DNA of 29,310 nucleotides from Gammaproteobacteria bacterium (GCA_011052285.1 DRJH01000455.1:1-29310); one strand, 5' to 3'. Shown: positions 15,901-24,350, counted from the first letter of the stretch. Numbers and translations: made by a program. The notes: generated by a model from the sequence alone, not told the origin.

Positions 15901-16355
15901 GGATCGAATACGATGATGGGGTATTTTGTGATAGTACCTGGATGTTTGCAGCACATGGCTTTGTCGATTTTCCGGTTGATCGCTATCGTACGATCGGTAC
16001 TATGCTGAGTTCTGCCGTTCTATATTTTCAGCCGCTAGGCTTTCCTCCCGTTCGGAACACTTGCAGACAACCACAGGTTCGTGTTTCAGCAGCAAACAAT
16101 GCCTGGCAGCGTCTGGGAACCGTATTTACGTACCGGGCTTCTCCCGTAGCAACCACAGTCCGTTCAAATCTCGGAACCGGGGGTCGATATGCAGCGGACG
16201 TCAGCCGAATTGTGAGACGTTGGCTAACCGATGGTGGCGCACATTTCGGATTCAGACTCACTCCGGATCTGGGGCGCCACAATGTCAATACCTCATCCAA
16301 CTGTACCGGCTACTACGGAAATTTTGAACTGGTTCTGGTATTTGGGGATTTCTGA
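12984..16355 (+). CDS. Large secreted multidomain protein with CARDB-like repeats
   Basis: This encodes 1123 residues from ATG 12984, which follows GAGGGA; ATG 12987 is equally usable. A Sec signal peptide covers about 1-28, ending AVTAQ. A cysteine-bearing region at 95-178 (INQLW..CLAKNSQIRVTGQNFS) looks like an IPT/TIG fold. CARDB-like beta-sandwiches, each closing with an E-x-N-E/Y-x-N-N-x motif, end near residues 317 (IPESNENNN), 667 (YRESNYQNNN) and 908 (VESNETNN). A 180-residue C-terminal domain with ADVSRIVRRWL resembles the DNRLRE/jelly-roll type seen in surface proteins. CARDB modules usually serve adhesion or binding. No cell-wall anchor or catalytic motif is seen. Its stop lies 1 nt from the convergent dppF stop. 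The function is unknown. Confidence 0.8.
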   Translation: MMIRNKTIVTLFLIVMALGLSSNQAVTAQVQTHLQGPTSPTASQIRAFCKQYRVAGTKYKARYKAQFSQYCANTSNLPASPQTSFNKPAANPPAAHINQLWMPKCLAKNSQIRVTGQNFSTNTVSCTTEPALALRLFSQTISTLRFQVKTTPQAKSSYRIRCTAGQQTLTSRWVNTCLQKNHTAKTNRVRNMADQQLPDLAGTLALLPPTGTIGNQQQGIRIEYRNLGKGRNSSRFAIEITLSSIQQKHLNTKTAVLFSRKALVRQTLQSNTVPAPGDRHAVFASMRLPKILLPGDYRWCVRLDTRTRIPESNENNNRFCLRQRLGKSPTPSTKRSNIFGNKRPKAPIQAGLQPPFRGGTKPPLQPVRQFLQTLPEGLRTLDGGIPLLVLNRRILGPVSIPITGTAELSWVIPEAAGDQMFLVISENNRYVCPAGPLDTHRTELEALSLSPDAGVKSREDETTLNLGAYGRPRTYYLWGCVIQSGTLTGIKTNIISMRFGFSSATVAGRHLLPRPIPPGSMSIPAQPTARTDLTIREIRKVSDRRLFFWVGATRPGIMNPPLQAFAWKITIINLAQFLSITSSETLATLEGDDRNVFIFQGEGRIREMGLLGIGDMITTNVNNFSSRSWAVLLQINPGPHRPDDPDRVALIVDADRPDYRESNYQNNNKTMIIGNLHTNSLGILGLNVVNSGPGWAIFSLHYLKRTFDAIVVKLLLRNRDADPRHDLKIDCTNGPEGYSFITAEFGERIAYFHCRRPDGAPVSFVYSQAIARLDAAYPPPHTTRRYAYRTYNIDLDWSQPNRPGPSLSDLVAGINRVETGVAGFGGTIEVSITNHGVVTARNVSSRFGLSTIDGLRRYARWLIFPEIRVGQTLTQTIQIPGRIEHVSGNIAGWVVDPDNREVESNETNNILDRTMPGARRIGQVSLTSSSVATGKFTGLQDRRGVCPDAVGGHTWPTQLRASPRNQVVLVGYRIEYDDGVFCDSTWMFAAHGFVDFPVDRYRTIGTMLSSAVLYFQPLGFPPVRNTCRQPQVRVSAANNAWQRLGTVFTYRASPVATTVRSNLGTGGRYAADVSRIVRRWLTDGGAHFGFRLTPDLGRHNVNTSSNCTGYYGNFELVLVFGDF

Positions 16356-16356
16356 C

Positions 16357-17349
16357 CTAGCAGGCTGCCCGATGTACCACTGCACTGGCTTCTGCAAAAT
16401 GGCAGGCCACCTGGCGGCCATCGAATAATCGTGATTCCGGGACTTGTTGTTGGCAGAGCTTTTGGGCATGTGCACAGCGCCCGTGAAATGTACAACCGGA
16501 GGGAGGGTCGAGTGGTGAAGGAATCTCACCGCTTAAGACCACGCGTTTGGCACGCCGGGCTGGATCAACAAAGGGGGTACTGGCCAACAGGGCCTGCGTG
16601 TAGGGATGTACCGGCCTGGAGAATATCACCTCACTTAACCCCTGTTCGACGGTACGCCCCAAATACATTACCATGACTTCATCAGCGATATGTTCGACTA
16701 CGCTAAGGCCATGGGAGATGAAAAGATACGCCAGATTGAATTCATCCTGCAAATCCATCATCAAATTCAGGATCTGGGCCTGAATGGAGACATCCAGTGC
16801 CGATACCGGCTCATCCGCCACCACCACCTTCGGTTGCAGCATCAGCGCCCGGGCGATGGCAATGCGCTGACGTTGCCCACCGGAGAACATATGTGGATAA
16901 CGGCCATAATATTCAGCCCGCAAGCCAACTCGTTGTAGCATGGAGAGCGCTTTATCACGACGTTCGCTGGCCGATAGGTCAGTATTAATCTGCAGTGGCT
17001 CTTCCAGAATACTGCCAACCTGCTGACGGGGATTAAGGGAGCCATAAGGGTCCTGAAAAACAATTTGCACCGTAGAACGCAGCTGCTGCAACTGTGATTT
17101 CCCGGCACCGATAATATCCGTCCCGGTAATACGCAAAGAACCCGACGTCGGTGGCTCAATCATGGTAATCAGTCGTGCCAGCGTCGACTTGCCACAGCCG
17201 GACTCACCAACCACCGCCAGGGTTTGACCCGCTTCGACAGTGAAACTGGCACCATCAAGTGCTTTTAGTGTGCGAGGTGCAGTCAACAAACCGCCACGCA
17301 CCTTGTAATACCGTGCCAGATTCTCAGCCTGGACGACAGAGACGGTCAC
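16357..17349 (-). CDS. dppF: Dipeptide/oligopeptide ABC transporter ATP-binding protein (DppF/OppF-like)
   Basis: This encodes 330 residues from GTG 17349, which overlaps the dppD stop as GTGA and has AGGGAG 8 nt upstream; ATG 17379 is an alternative. Walker A is GESGCGKST, the Q-loop is VFQDPYGSLNPR, the ABC signature is FSGGQRQRIAIARAL and Walker B is VVADEPVSALD, with the switch His in FISHGLS. The C-terminal oligopeptide-type extension carries GCTFHGRCAHAQKLC. It would pair with DppD to power import through DppBC. It is the last gene of the dpp cluster. Confidence 0.93.
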   Translation of the reverse strand: MTVSVVQAENLARYYKVRGGLLTAPRTLKALDGASFTVEAGQTLAVVGESGCGKSTLARLITMIEPPTSGSLRITGTDIIGAGKSQLQQLRSTVQIVFQDPYGSLNPRQQVGSILEEPLQINTDLSASERRDKALSMLQRVGLRAEYYGRYPHMFSGGQRQRIAIARALMLQPKVVVADEPVSALDVSIQAQILNLMMDLQDEFNLAYLFISHGLSVVEHIADEVMVMYLGRTVEQGLSEVIFSRPVHPYTQALLASTPFVDPARRAKRVVLSGEIPSPLDPPSGCTFHGRCAHAQKLCQQQVPESRLFDGRQVACHFAEASAVVHRAAC

Positions 17350-18305
17350 TTCGTTGCTCCCTGTAACGGAAAATGGCAACGTACTCTAGCCTGACCGGTG
17401 GTTAGCAACGGTGGGATTTTCTGATAGCACAGATCTTGTGCAAACTGGCAACGTGGGCTAAACAGGCAGCCCCGTGGACGATCAAAGGGGCCAGGCACCA
17501 CCCCAGCTATGGTAGGCAAGCGTCGACAACCTCGACTGCGCTCGGGCAAAGCATCCAACAAAGCACGCGTGTAGGGATGTGATGGCAGGGTGAACAGCTG
17601 ATTGACTCCCTGTTCCTCGACGACCTGTCCGGCATACATTACGATGACCCGTTGCGCGGTTTCTGCAATCACCCCCATATCATGAGTGATCAATAGCAGG
17701 CCCATTTTGGTCTGCTGCTGCAATTCCAGCAACAGATCGAGAATCTGCGCCTGGATAGTGACATCAAGCGCAGTAGTTGGCTCGTCGGCAATCAGCAACC
17801 GAGGATTACAGGCGATCGCCATCGCAATCATTACCCGTTGATTCATACCACCCGACATCTGATGTGGAAACGATGACAGTCGCGACTTGGGTGAGGGAAT
17901 CCCGACTTGCTCGAACAGGTCGATGCAACGTTCGATGCGTTGCTTGCGATCCCCCGGTTCATGCACCTTCAATGCCTCCATAATCTGAAAACCGACCGTA
18001 AAACAGGGATTAAGACTGGTCATGGGCTCCTGAAAGATCATGGCCACTTCTTTACCGGTCATTTTACGCCGTGCCTTGTCGGACAGTTGCAACATATCCT
18101 GGGAATCGAAATTAAGCTGCCGGGCACTGACTACACCCGGAAAAGGAATCAGTCCCATGACTGCAAGCATAGAGACGCTTTTACCGGAGCCGGATTCACC
18201 CACTACGCCCAGTACTTCACCAGAGTCAAGCTTGAGACTGACCTGATCGACCGCTTGAAAATCACCAAAGCGGACACTTAAATGCTCAATCTCCAGCAAG
18301 GCCAT
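17346..18305 (-). CDS. dppD: Dipeptide ABC transporter ATP-binding protein (DppD-like)
   Basis: This encodes 319 residues. Walker A is GESGSGKSV, the Q-loop MIFQEPMTSLNP, the signature MSGGMNQRVMIAMAIA, Walker B LLIADEPTTALD and the switch His LITHDMG. All are intact, so it should hydrolyse ATP. The C-terminal Oligo_HPY region has PRGCLFSPRCQFAQDLC, the cysteine cluster found in DppD-type subunits. It starts 2 nt after the dppC stop and overlaps dppF by 4 nt, indicating translational coupling. It partners with DppF as the heterodimeric motor of the permease. Confidence 0.94.
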   Translation of the reverse strand: MALLEIEHLSVRFGDFQAVDQVSLKLDSGEVLGVVGESGSGKSVSMLAVMGLIPFPGVVSARQLNFDSQDMLQLSDKARRKMTGKEVAMIFQEPMTSLNPCFTVGFQIMEALKVHEPGDRKQRIERCIDLFEQVGIPSPKSRLSSFPHQMSGGMNQRVMIAMAIACNPRLLIADEPTTALDVTIQAQILDLLLELQQQTKMGLLLITHDMGVIAETAQRVIVMYAGQVVEEQGVNQLFTLPSHPYTRALLDALPERSRGCRRLPTIAGVVPGPFDRPRGCLFSPRCQFAQDLCYQKIPPLLTTGQARVRCHFPLQGATK

Positions 18306-18307
18306 TA

Positions 18308-19222
18308 TTAAAGCTTCAGCTTGGGGTCGAGGGCATCACGCAGACCATCACCCATGAGATTAAAGGCCAGTACCACCAGCAAAATGGCCAAACCGGGAAA
18401 AGTAACCACCCACCAGGCCCGTTGAATAAACTGCAGGGCATTGGATAACATGGTCCCCCACTCCGGTGTAGGTGGTTGCGCACCCATGCCAAGAAAACCC
18501 AGGGCGGCCAGGTCCAGTACTGCGTTGGAAAAACCCAACGTGCCCTGCACAATTAACGGCGCCATACAATTGGGCAAAACGGTCACGAACATCAATCGCA
18601 AGGTGCCGGCACCACTGACCCGGGCCGCCGTCACATAATCGCGGGTGGTTTCGTTGATCACCTGAGCTCGGGTCAGGCGTACAAAATGCGGCAGTTGCAC
18701 GATCACAACAGCCATTGCGGCATTGACCAGACTAGGCCCGAGGATCGCCACGATAACGATGGCCATCAACAGGCTTGGCAGCGTCAACATGATGTCCATG
18801 ATGCGCATGATGATGATTTCACTGATGCCGCGAAAAAAACCGGCGACCAGACCCAACACAATCCCACTAAGCAGGGCCACAATAACCACCATAAAACCAA
18901 CCGAGAGGCTCAACCGGGCGCCATACATAATCCGGGCCAGAATATCACGGCCGATATCGTCGGTGCCCAGCAAAAACCGGGTCGAACCCCCATCGGCCCA
19001 GGATGGTGGTACCAGCAAGGCATCACGGTATTGTTCATCCGGTGGATGTGGAGAGATCCAGCCCGCCAGTACCGCCATGGCCACCAATAAAATAATGACC
19101 ACCAGTCCGATCAAGGCACCGCGGTTACTGGCAAAGGAACGCCAGAACACCAGCAATGGGTGTGGTGGCTGTTGCTGCTGCTGTTGATTGGCCAGCGACA
19201 GGTCAGATACCGGCATGGTCAT
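18308..19222 (-). CDS. dppC: Dipeptide ABC transporter permease (DppC-like)
   Basis: This encodes 304 residues. A polar N-terminus with a run of six glutamines (about 13-18) precedes the first membrane helix at about 37-57, then the FLLGTDDIGRDILARIMYGARLSL segment that opens the BPD_transp_1 domain. Five further helices follow. The ABC-coupling EAA-like loop is recognisable near RVSGAGTLRLMFVTVLPNCMAPLIVQ. It forms the transmembrane channel with DppB. Its ATG overlaps the dppB stop (ATGA, 19222-19219). The glutamine run is encoded by CAG/CAA repeats that could vary in length. Confidence 0.94.
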   Translation of the reverse strand: MTMPVSDLSLANQQQQQQPPHPLLVFWRSFASNRGALIGLVVIILLVAMAVLAGWISPHPPDEQYRDALLVPPSWADGGSTRFLLGTDDIGRDILARIMYGARLSLSVGFMVVIVALLSGIVLGLVAGFFRGISEIIIMRIMDIMLTLPSLLMAIVIVAILGPSLVNAAMAVVIVQLPHFVRLTRAQVINETTRDYVTAARVSGAGTLRLMFVTVLPNCMAPLIVQGTLGFSNAVLDLAALGFLGMGAQPPTPEWGTMLSNALQFIQRAWWVVTFPGLAILLVVLAFNLMGDGLRDALDPKLKL

Positions 19223-20226
19223 TTGCGTCGAATCCGCGGATTGATCAGACCATAGAGCATATCGACCAGCAGGTTGATGGTCATCACCACGGTAGCAATC
19301 AACAACACCCCGCCTTGCAGTACCGGGTAATCACGTCGTCGCACCGATTCCACCAACCACTTACCCACTCCGGGCCAGGCAAAAATGGTTTCGGTCAGGA
19401 TCGCACCTGCAAATAATACACCCACCTGTAGACCGATCACGGTCACGACCGGGATCAGGGCATTACGCAAACCATGCAGGCCAATCACACGCAAGGGACT
19501 CAAGCCTTTGGCCCGTGCAGTGCGAATATAGTCTTCGCTCAACACCTCCAGCATCGAGGATCGGGTCATTCTGGCGATTACGGCCAGGGGGATGGTGCCC
19601 AGTGCCAATGCCGGCAATATCAGGTGACTGACCGCAGAGGTGAAGGCACCCCGATCATCGGACAACAAACTATCAATGAGCATAAAACCGGTCACCGGTT
19701 CAACATCAAACATTACCGAAATTCGACCCGATACCGGGGTCCAACCCAGGTAGACCGAAAAATACAACATCAGCAGCAGTGCCCACCAGAAGATGGGCAT
19801 GGAATAGCCGGCAAGTGAGATACCCATGGTTGAATAATCGAATATCGAACCCCGTTTGACCGCCGCCAGCACACCCATTGGCATACCGATCAGAACAGCA
19901 AAAAAGATTGCGAATAATGACAGCTCGACGGTAGCCGGAAACAGGGTAAAGAACTCTTTGATAACCGGCTCCTTGGTCACAATCGATCGTCCCAGATCAC
20001 CGTGCAGGACATTGGTGATGTAGATACCGTACTGGGTCAATAGTGGTTTATCCAGGCCCAAATCAGCACGTAACATGGCATGACGTGCAGGGTCGATGCC
20101 GCGCTCACCCACCAATAGTTCAATCGGGTCCCCCGGCACCAGACGGATCAGCGCAAAACTCAACAGGGTGACCCCAATAAAGGTCGGAATCACCAGGCTG
20201 ACCCGGGTCAGAAAAAATTTAAACAT
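19219..20226 (-). CDS. dppB: Dipeptide ABC transporter permease (DppB-like)
   Basis: This encodes 335 residues. It starts MFKFFLTRVSLVIPTFIGVTLLSFALIRLVPGDPIE, the standard DppB/OppB opening with a first membrane helix and the conserved PGDP. The BPD_transp_1 core shows LARTARAKGL-like coupling (YIRTARAKGLSPLRVIGLHGLRNALIPVVT), a GAILTETIFAWPGVG segment and the final LLVDMLYGLINPRIR. About six membrane helices are expected. It is the first permease gene, 98 nt downstream of dppA across a strong hairpin, so its transcription is probably reduced relative to dppA. Confidence 0.95.
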   Translation of the reverse strand: MFKFFLTRVSLVIPTFIGVTLLSFALIRLVPGDPIELLVGERGIDPARHAMLRADLGLDKPLLTQYGIYITNVLHGDLGRSIVTKEPVIKEFFTLFPATVELSLFAIFFAVLIGMPMGVLAAVKRGSIFDYSTMGISLAGYSMPIFWWALLLMLYFSVYLGWTPVSGRISVMFDVEPVTGFMLIDSLLSDDRGAFTSAVSHLILPALALGTIPLAVIARMTRSSMLEVLSEDYIRTARAKGLSPLRVIGLHGLRNALIPVVTVIGLQVGVLFAGAILTETIFAWPGVGKWLVESVRRRDYPVLQGGVLLIATVVMTINLLVDMLYGLINPRIRRK

Positions 20227-20244
20227 GGGATGGAAACTTTATGC

Positions 20245-20281
20245 AGAAAAATGGCCACCAGGAAGGCTCTCCCGGTGACCA
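20245..20281 (-). terminator. Rho-independent terminator/attenuator between dppA and dppB
   Basis: Read on the minus strand, TGGTCACCGGGA (20281-20270), a 6-nt loop, then TCCTGGTGGCCA (20263-20252) form a 12-bp stem with two G-T pairs. TTTTTCT follows directly (20251-20245). It lies after the dppA stop and before dppB, a position that would end part of the transcripts and keep binding protein in excess. Confidence 0.85.
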
Positions 20282-20324
20282 CTTTTGTGTCAGTGGATTT
20301 CTGAAAATTGTGGGTTTCTGTAGA

Positions 20325-21920
20325 TTATTTCAGATCCACGCCATAGAACTCATGACCACCAAAGGGGTCAATCTTGTAACCCACCACCTTATTGCTCATC
20401 GGCATATAGACGATGGAATGGGCTATCGTGATCCATGGGGCCTGTTCCTTAAATACCACCTGGGCTTTTTTGTACAATTCGGTGCGCTTGGCGATATCCG
20501 TTGTACGCTTGGCCTGTATCAACAGGTCATTAAAGGGCTTGTAGCACCAGCGTGCACGGTTGGCGCCATTGTTGGCTGCTGCACAACCTAACAATACATA
20601 CATGAAATTGTCCGGATCACCGTTATCACCGGTCCAACCCAACAGTACCGTCTGATGCTCGCCGGCCTTGGAGCGCTTCAGGTATTCACCCCATTCATAG
20701 GTTACGATCTTGGCCTTGACCCCGACCTTGGCCCAATCGGCCTGGATAATTTCAGCCATGCGCCGAGCATTGGGATTGTAGGGGCGTTGTACCGGCATGG
20801 CCCAGATGTCCGTTGTAAAGCCATTCGGGTATCCCGCCTCTGCGAGCAGGGCTTTGGCCTTGGCCGGGTCATATGGATAGTCCTTGACGGCATCGTTATA
20901 GGACCAGATGGTCGGTGGAATCGGATTCTTGGCAATCTTGCCGGCACCCTGGAACACCGCGTCGATGATAGCCTGTTTGTTGGTGGCCATATTCAAAGCC
21001 TGACGAACTCTGACATCGGTAAACGGCTTTTTCTCGGTATTGAATGCCAGATAACCGACATTCAGACCTTCTTGCTGCAGCAGGGTGATGTTAGGATCTT
21101 TCTTGATGGAAGCGATATCCGCCGGATTGGGATACGGCATGACTTGGCATTCACCAGCCTTGAGTTTGGCGTAGCGAACTGCCGCATCCGGAGTGATCGC
21201 GAATACCAGCTTATCAATACTGGCCTTACCAGCCCAATAATCCGGATTTGCCTTGTAACGAATAATCGCATCTTTCTGATAGCTGGTCAGTTGAAATGGG
21301 CCGGTACCCACCGGATCCTGATCTATTTTATTTGGCGTCCCGGCGGCACGCATCTTTGCTGCATATTCGGCGGACATAATCGAAGCAAAATCCATGGCCA
21401 TATCCGCCAGGAAAGGTGCTTCCGGAGTATTTAGGGTAAATTTAACGGTATAGTCATCGACTTTTTTAATGCTCTTCAATAACTTGGGCATGTCCATGCC
21501 ATTGAAATATTCATAAGTACCACCGGACAGCTTATAGTCGGGGTTGGTTTTGAGCCACTGCCGGTTAAAACTGTAGAGCACATCATCGGCATTAAAATCA
21601 CGACTGGGTGTGAAATTTTTAGTGGTCTGAAATTTCACGCCCTTACGCAAATGGAAGGTGTAGCTGAGACCATCAGCCGAAGCCTCCCAGGAGGAAGCCA
21701 GTCCCGGCTCAATCTGGGTGGTGCCACGCTTGAACTGCACCAGCCTGTCAAAGATAGTGTGTGAAGACGCATCAAACGTGGTGCCTGATGTGTAGAGGGA
21801 GGGATTGAAGCCTTCCGGACTGCCCTCGGAACAATAGACCAGCGTTTTTGCCGCCACAGAAGCTGCAAAGCCCATAGATACCGCAGTGCTAACTGCCAGG
21901 ATAAGTGATCGATGTCGCAT
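20325..21920 (-). CDS. dppA: Periplasmic dipeptide-binding protein of an ABC transporter (DppA-like)
   Basis: This encodes 531 residues from ATG 21920, chosen because GAGGG lies about 8 nt upstream and the signal peptide starts there (MRHRSLILAVSTAVSMGFAASVAAK); an ATG at 21938 is less likely. The mature protein opens with TLVYCSEGSPEGFNPSLYTSGTTFDASSHTIF, very like E. coli DppA, and includes the SBP_bac_5 signature (IEPGLASSWEASADGLSYTFHLRKGVKF) and DPVGTGPFQLTSY. It captures di/tripeptides, possibly haem or other ligands, in the periplasm and delivers them to DppBC. A 16-bp palindrome lies in its upstream region. The gene is intact. Confidence 0.95.
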   Translation of the reverse strand: MRHRSLILAVSTAVSMGFAASVAAKTLVYCSEGSPEGFNPSLYTSGTTFDASSHTIFDRLVQFKRGTTQIEPGLASSWEASADGLSYTFHLRKGVKFQTTKNFTPSRDFNADDVLYSFNRQWLKTNPDYKLSGGTYEYFNGMDMPKLLKSIKKVDDYTVKFTLNTPEAPFLADMAMDFASIMSAEYAAKMRAAGTPNKIDQDPVGTGPFQLTSYQKDAIIRYKANPDYWAGKASIDKLVFAITPDAAVRYAKLKAGECQVMPYPNPADIASIKKDPNITLLQQEGLNVGYLAFNTEKKPFTDVRVRQALNMATNKQAIIDAVFQGAGKIAKNPIPPTIWSYNDAVKDYPYDPAKAKALLAEAGYPNGFTTDIWAMPVQRPYNPNARRMAEIIQADWAKVGVKAKIVTYEWGEYLKRSKAGEHQTVLLGWTGDNGDPDNFMYVLLGCAAANNGANRARWCYKPFNDLLIQAKRTTDIAKRTELYKKAQVVFKEQAPWITIAHSIVYMPMSNKVVGYKIDPFGGHEFYGVDLK

Positions 21921-21987
21921 AAAATAACCCTCGTTCATTGCTGTTTTTTAATTTCTCAACGCAGGCCACCGACAAAGCCTCGGCACC

Positions 21988-22003
21988 TGCTCATCACTGA
22001 GCA
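21988..22003. promoter_or_regulatory. Palindrome in the dppA-prc intergenic region
   Basis: TGCTCA (21988-21993), TCAC, TGAGCA (21998-22003) form a perfect 6-bp dyad. It lies 68 nt upstream of the dppA start codon and has no T-run, so it is a candidate operator for dpp, not a terminator. The cognate regulator is unknown. Confidence 0.4.
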
Positions 22004-22044
22004 AACCTTAACACTGAAAATACGGCAAGCCAACAGTTTTAGAC

Positions 22045-22050
22045 TATAAT
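22045..22050 (+). promoter_or_regulatory. Putative -10 box upstream of prc
   Basis: A consensus TATAAT at 22045-22050 lies 42 nt before the ATG of prc. The matching -35 (ACGGCA, 17 nt upstream) is weak. Confidence 0.45.
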
Positions 22051-22092
22051 CGGGCCACATTCTTTCCATCGACACGGTTTATTAGAAACACC

Positions 22093-24309
22093 ATGAATTT
22101 GTTTACCCGTCTACACCCCGCAGCAGCAAGCATAAAATATGGCTTACGCCCTCTCAAGCTGTTGCTCACCGTGCTACTTCTGATCACCACAGTCACTGCC
22201 ACGGCTGCAACTTTAGCCAATATCAAATTGGTCGATGCCAAAGACCTGTACCCTTCTGCTGATGAGGCACTGGCTGCACATTTTGTGGTATATTTTTTAC
22301 GCCAGGGGCATTACCGAAAAGTTCCTCTCGATGATGCTATGTCCGGAAAAATTCTTAAGCGGTACATCGGTGCGCTGGATCCATCACGCAGTTTCTTTTC
22401 TGCGGCTGACATTCGTTCCTTTGCCCGCTACCGAAATAGTCTTGACGATGCGTTGAAACGCGGCCAACTCAATCCTCCGTTTAAAATTTTCAAAAAATTC
22501 CGAAAACGCGTCAAGCAACGTGTGACCTATGCCTTGTCCCTCCTGCAACAAAACCTGCCCATGGATGGCACTGACACCCTACTACTGGACCGTAGCAAAG
22601 CTGCTTGGCCAAATGACGCTGTGGCACTGGACAGGATCTGGAGAAAACGGGTTATCAACGATATCATCGCCCTGAAACTGGCTGATAAGAAAAAGAAATC
22701 CATCACTGAAACCCTAAAGAAACGCTATCAGCGCCTGCAGCGACGCACCTTTCAATTGACCCGGGATGATGTTTTTCAACTTTTTATCAACAGTTACACC
22801 CAATCATTGGAGCCTCATACCGGTTTTCTTTCGCCCCGCTCTTCGGAAAATTTTCGAATTCGCATGAGCCTGTCGCTGGAAGGTATCGGCGCGGTGCTGG
22901 CGGCGGACAAGGATTACACGGTAGTTCGTCGTATTGTCAAAGGCGGTGCCGCCGATCTGGGCAATGAATTACACCCCGGCGACCGGATTATCGGCGTCGG
23001 CCAGGGGCCCCAGGGCAGCATAACTGACATCATTGGCTGGCGGCTCGACGATGTCGTCGATAAGATTCGCGGCCCTCGAAATACAGTAGTTCGCCTTGAA
23101 ATTCTGCCGGCAGAAACCGGTCTTGGCGGCAAATCAAAAACAATTGCCATTACCCGTGACCGGATCAAACTCGAAGAACAGGCCGCTCAGAAATCACTTA
23201 TCACCGTATCCGACTCATCTAGTGAGTCAAAACGCTTCGGCGTCATCACCCTACCAACATTTTATCTGGACTTTGCAGCCAAGGCCCGAGGTGAAAAGAA
23301 TTATCGCAGCACCACTCGTGATGTCAGTCGCTTGATTCGCGAACTGGAACGGGAGGCTATCGATGGTCTGATCATCGACCTGCGCGGCAATAGCGGCGGT
23401 TCATTATCTGAAGTCACCAGTCTCACCGGCTTGTTTATCCCGACCGGCCCTGTGGTACAGATTCGTGATGCCCGCGGTAATATTCAGGTCGATAATGATC
23501 CTGATGCTTCAATCCTGTACAAAGGGCCGTTGGCAGTATTGGTTGACCATGGCAGCGCCTCCGCTTCTGAAATTTTTGCCGGGGCGATACAGGATTATGA
23601 TCGTGGTATTATTATCGGCGAAACATCGTTTGGTAAGGGTACCGTACAAAACCTGATATCACTGGATCGCTACGCACCGGGAAATCACAAACTGGGGCAG
23701 TTAAAAATGACCACAGCGCAATTTTTTCGTATCGATGGTGGAAGCACCCAGCTGCGTGGCGTAGAACCGGATGTGCGCATGCCGATCACCTCTTCCCACA
23801 GTAGGTTTGGAGAACGAACCCTGGATAATGCCCTACCCTGGATCACTATTCCTGGGACTCGTTACCAACCATGGAATGACCGATTATTGGCCAAAACTTT
23901 TCCCTTGATCCGACAAAAACACCAACAGCGTATGCGGTCAAATCCTGCGCTGATTCTGATCAGCCGGGAAATCGCCAGTATCAACACCTTAAACCAACAA
24001 AAGACCCTGTCATTATCCTTGCAAAAGCGCCGCCAGAAAATGAAACAGGACGAAGCAGAGCGTAAAGTTCGCAATGAAAAACTTAAAAAACTTTTTTCAG
24101 CTTCCAATTTGAAAAATCTGATTACCAACGATCAACTGATAAATGAGCGTGACAATAGTGCGCCCACCACACCAGAAATAACCGCTGCCTTCATACTGCA
24201 AGAAGCTGCCAGAACACTATCGGACAGCCTTTTTGTAGCGACTTCCTCCCTCCCCGCCGTAGCCAGTCAAAGCAATAATCAAACATCAGGCAACACAGTG
24301 GCACAATAA
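22093..24309 (+). CDS. prc: Tail-specific (carboxy-terminal processing) protease, S41A family
   Basis: This encodes 738 residues, a long gammaproteobacterial Prc/Tsp form. An N-terminal signal peptide or anchor (about 19-39, LKLLLTVLLLITTVTATAA) directs it to the periplasm. It is followed by the helical N-terminal domain (about 45-230), a PDZ domain (about 255-345, LSLEGIGAVLAADKDYTVVRRIVKGGAADLG) and the S41 peptidase. The catalytic Ser is at 490 in DHGSASASEIFAGAI and Lys at 515 in SFGKGTVQ, 25 residues apart as in E. coli. The C-terminal DUF3340-like helical region is charged. It trims or degrades periplasmic proteins at non-polar C-termini. avtA follows 41 nt downstream. Confidence 0.95.
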   Translation: MNLFTRLHPAAASIKYGLRPLKLLLTVLLLITTVTATAATLANIKLVDAKDLYPSADEALAAHFVVYFLRQGHYRKVPLDDAMSGKILKRYIGALDPSRSFFSAADIRSFARYRNSLDDALKRGQLNPPFKIFKKFRKRVKQRVTYALSLLQQNLPMDGTDTLLLDRSKAAWPNDAVALDRIWRKRVINDIIALKLADKKKKSITETLKKRYQRLQRRTFQLTRDDVFQLFINSYTQSLEPHTGFLSPRSSENFRIRMSLSLEGIGAVLAADKDYTVVRRIVKGGAADLGNELHPGDRIIGVGQGPQGSITDIIGWRLDDVVDKIRGPRNTVVRLEILPAETGLGGKSKTIAITRDRIKLEEQAAQKSLITVSDSSSESKRFGVITLPTFYLDFAAKARGEKNYRSTTRDVSRLIRELEREAIDGLIIDLRGNSGGSLSEVTSLTGLFIPTGPVVQIRDARGNIQVDNDPDASILYKGPLAVLVDHGSASASEIFAGAIQDYDRGIIIGETSFGKGTVQNLISLDRYAPGNHKLGQLKMTTAQFFRIDGGSTQLRGVEPDVRMPITSSHSRFGERTLDNALPWITIPGTRYQPWNDRLLAKTFPLIRQKHQQRMRSNPALILISREIASINTLNQQKTLSLSLQKRRQKMKQDEAERKVRNEKLKKLFSASNLKNLITNDQLINERDNSAPTTPEITAAFILQEAARTLSDSLFVATSSLPAVASQSNNQTSGNTVAQ

Positions 24310-24350
24310 TTCGTGGCATCATCTTTCTAACTTCGCATACCCCTCTTACT

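Noticed and set aside
19155..19190. CAG/CAA repeat in dppC as a phase-variable tract
   Set aside because: It is short, in frame, mixed CAG/CAA, and encodes a harmless polar N-terminus; no evidence for switching.
20655..21434. 259-codon plus-strand frame opposite dppA
   Set aside because: It is fully antisense to a conserved dppA and has repeat-free, non-family sequence; judged a codon-bias shadow.
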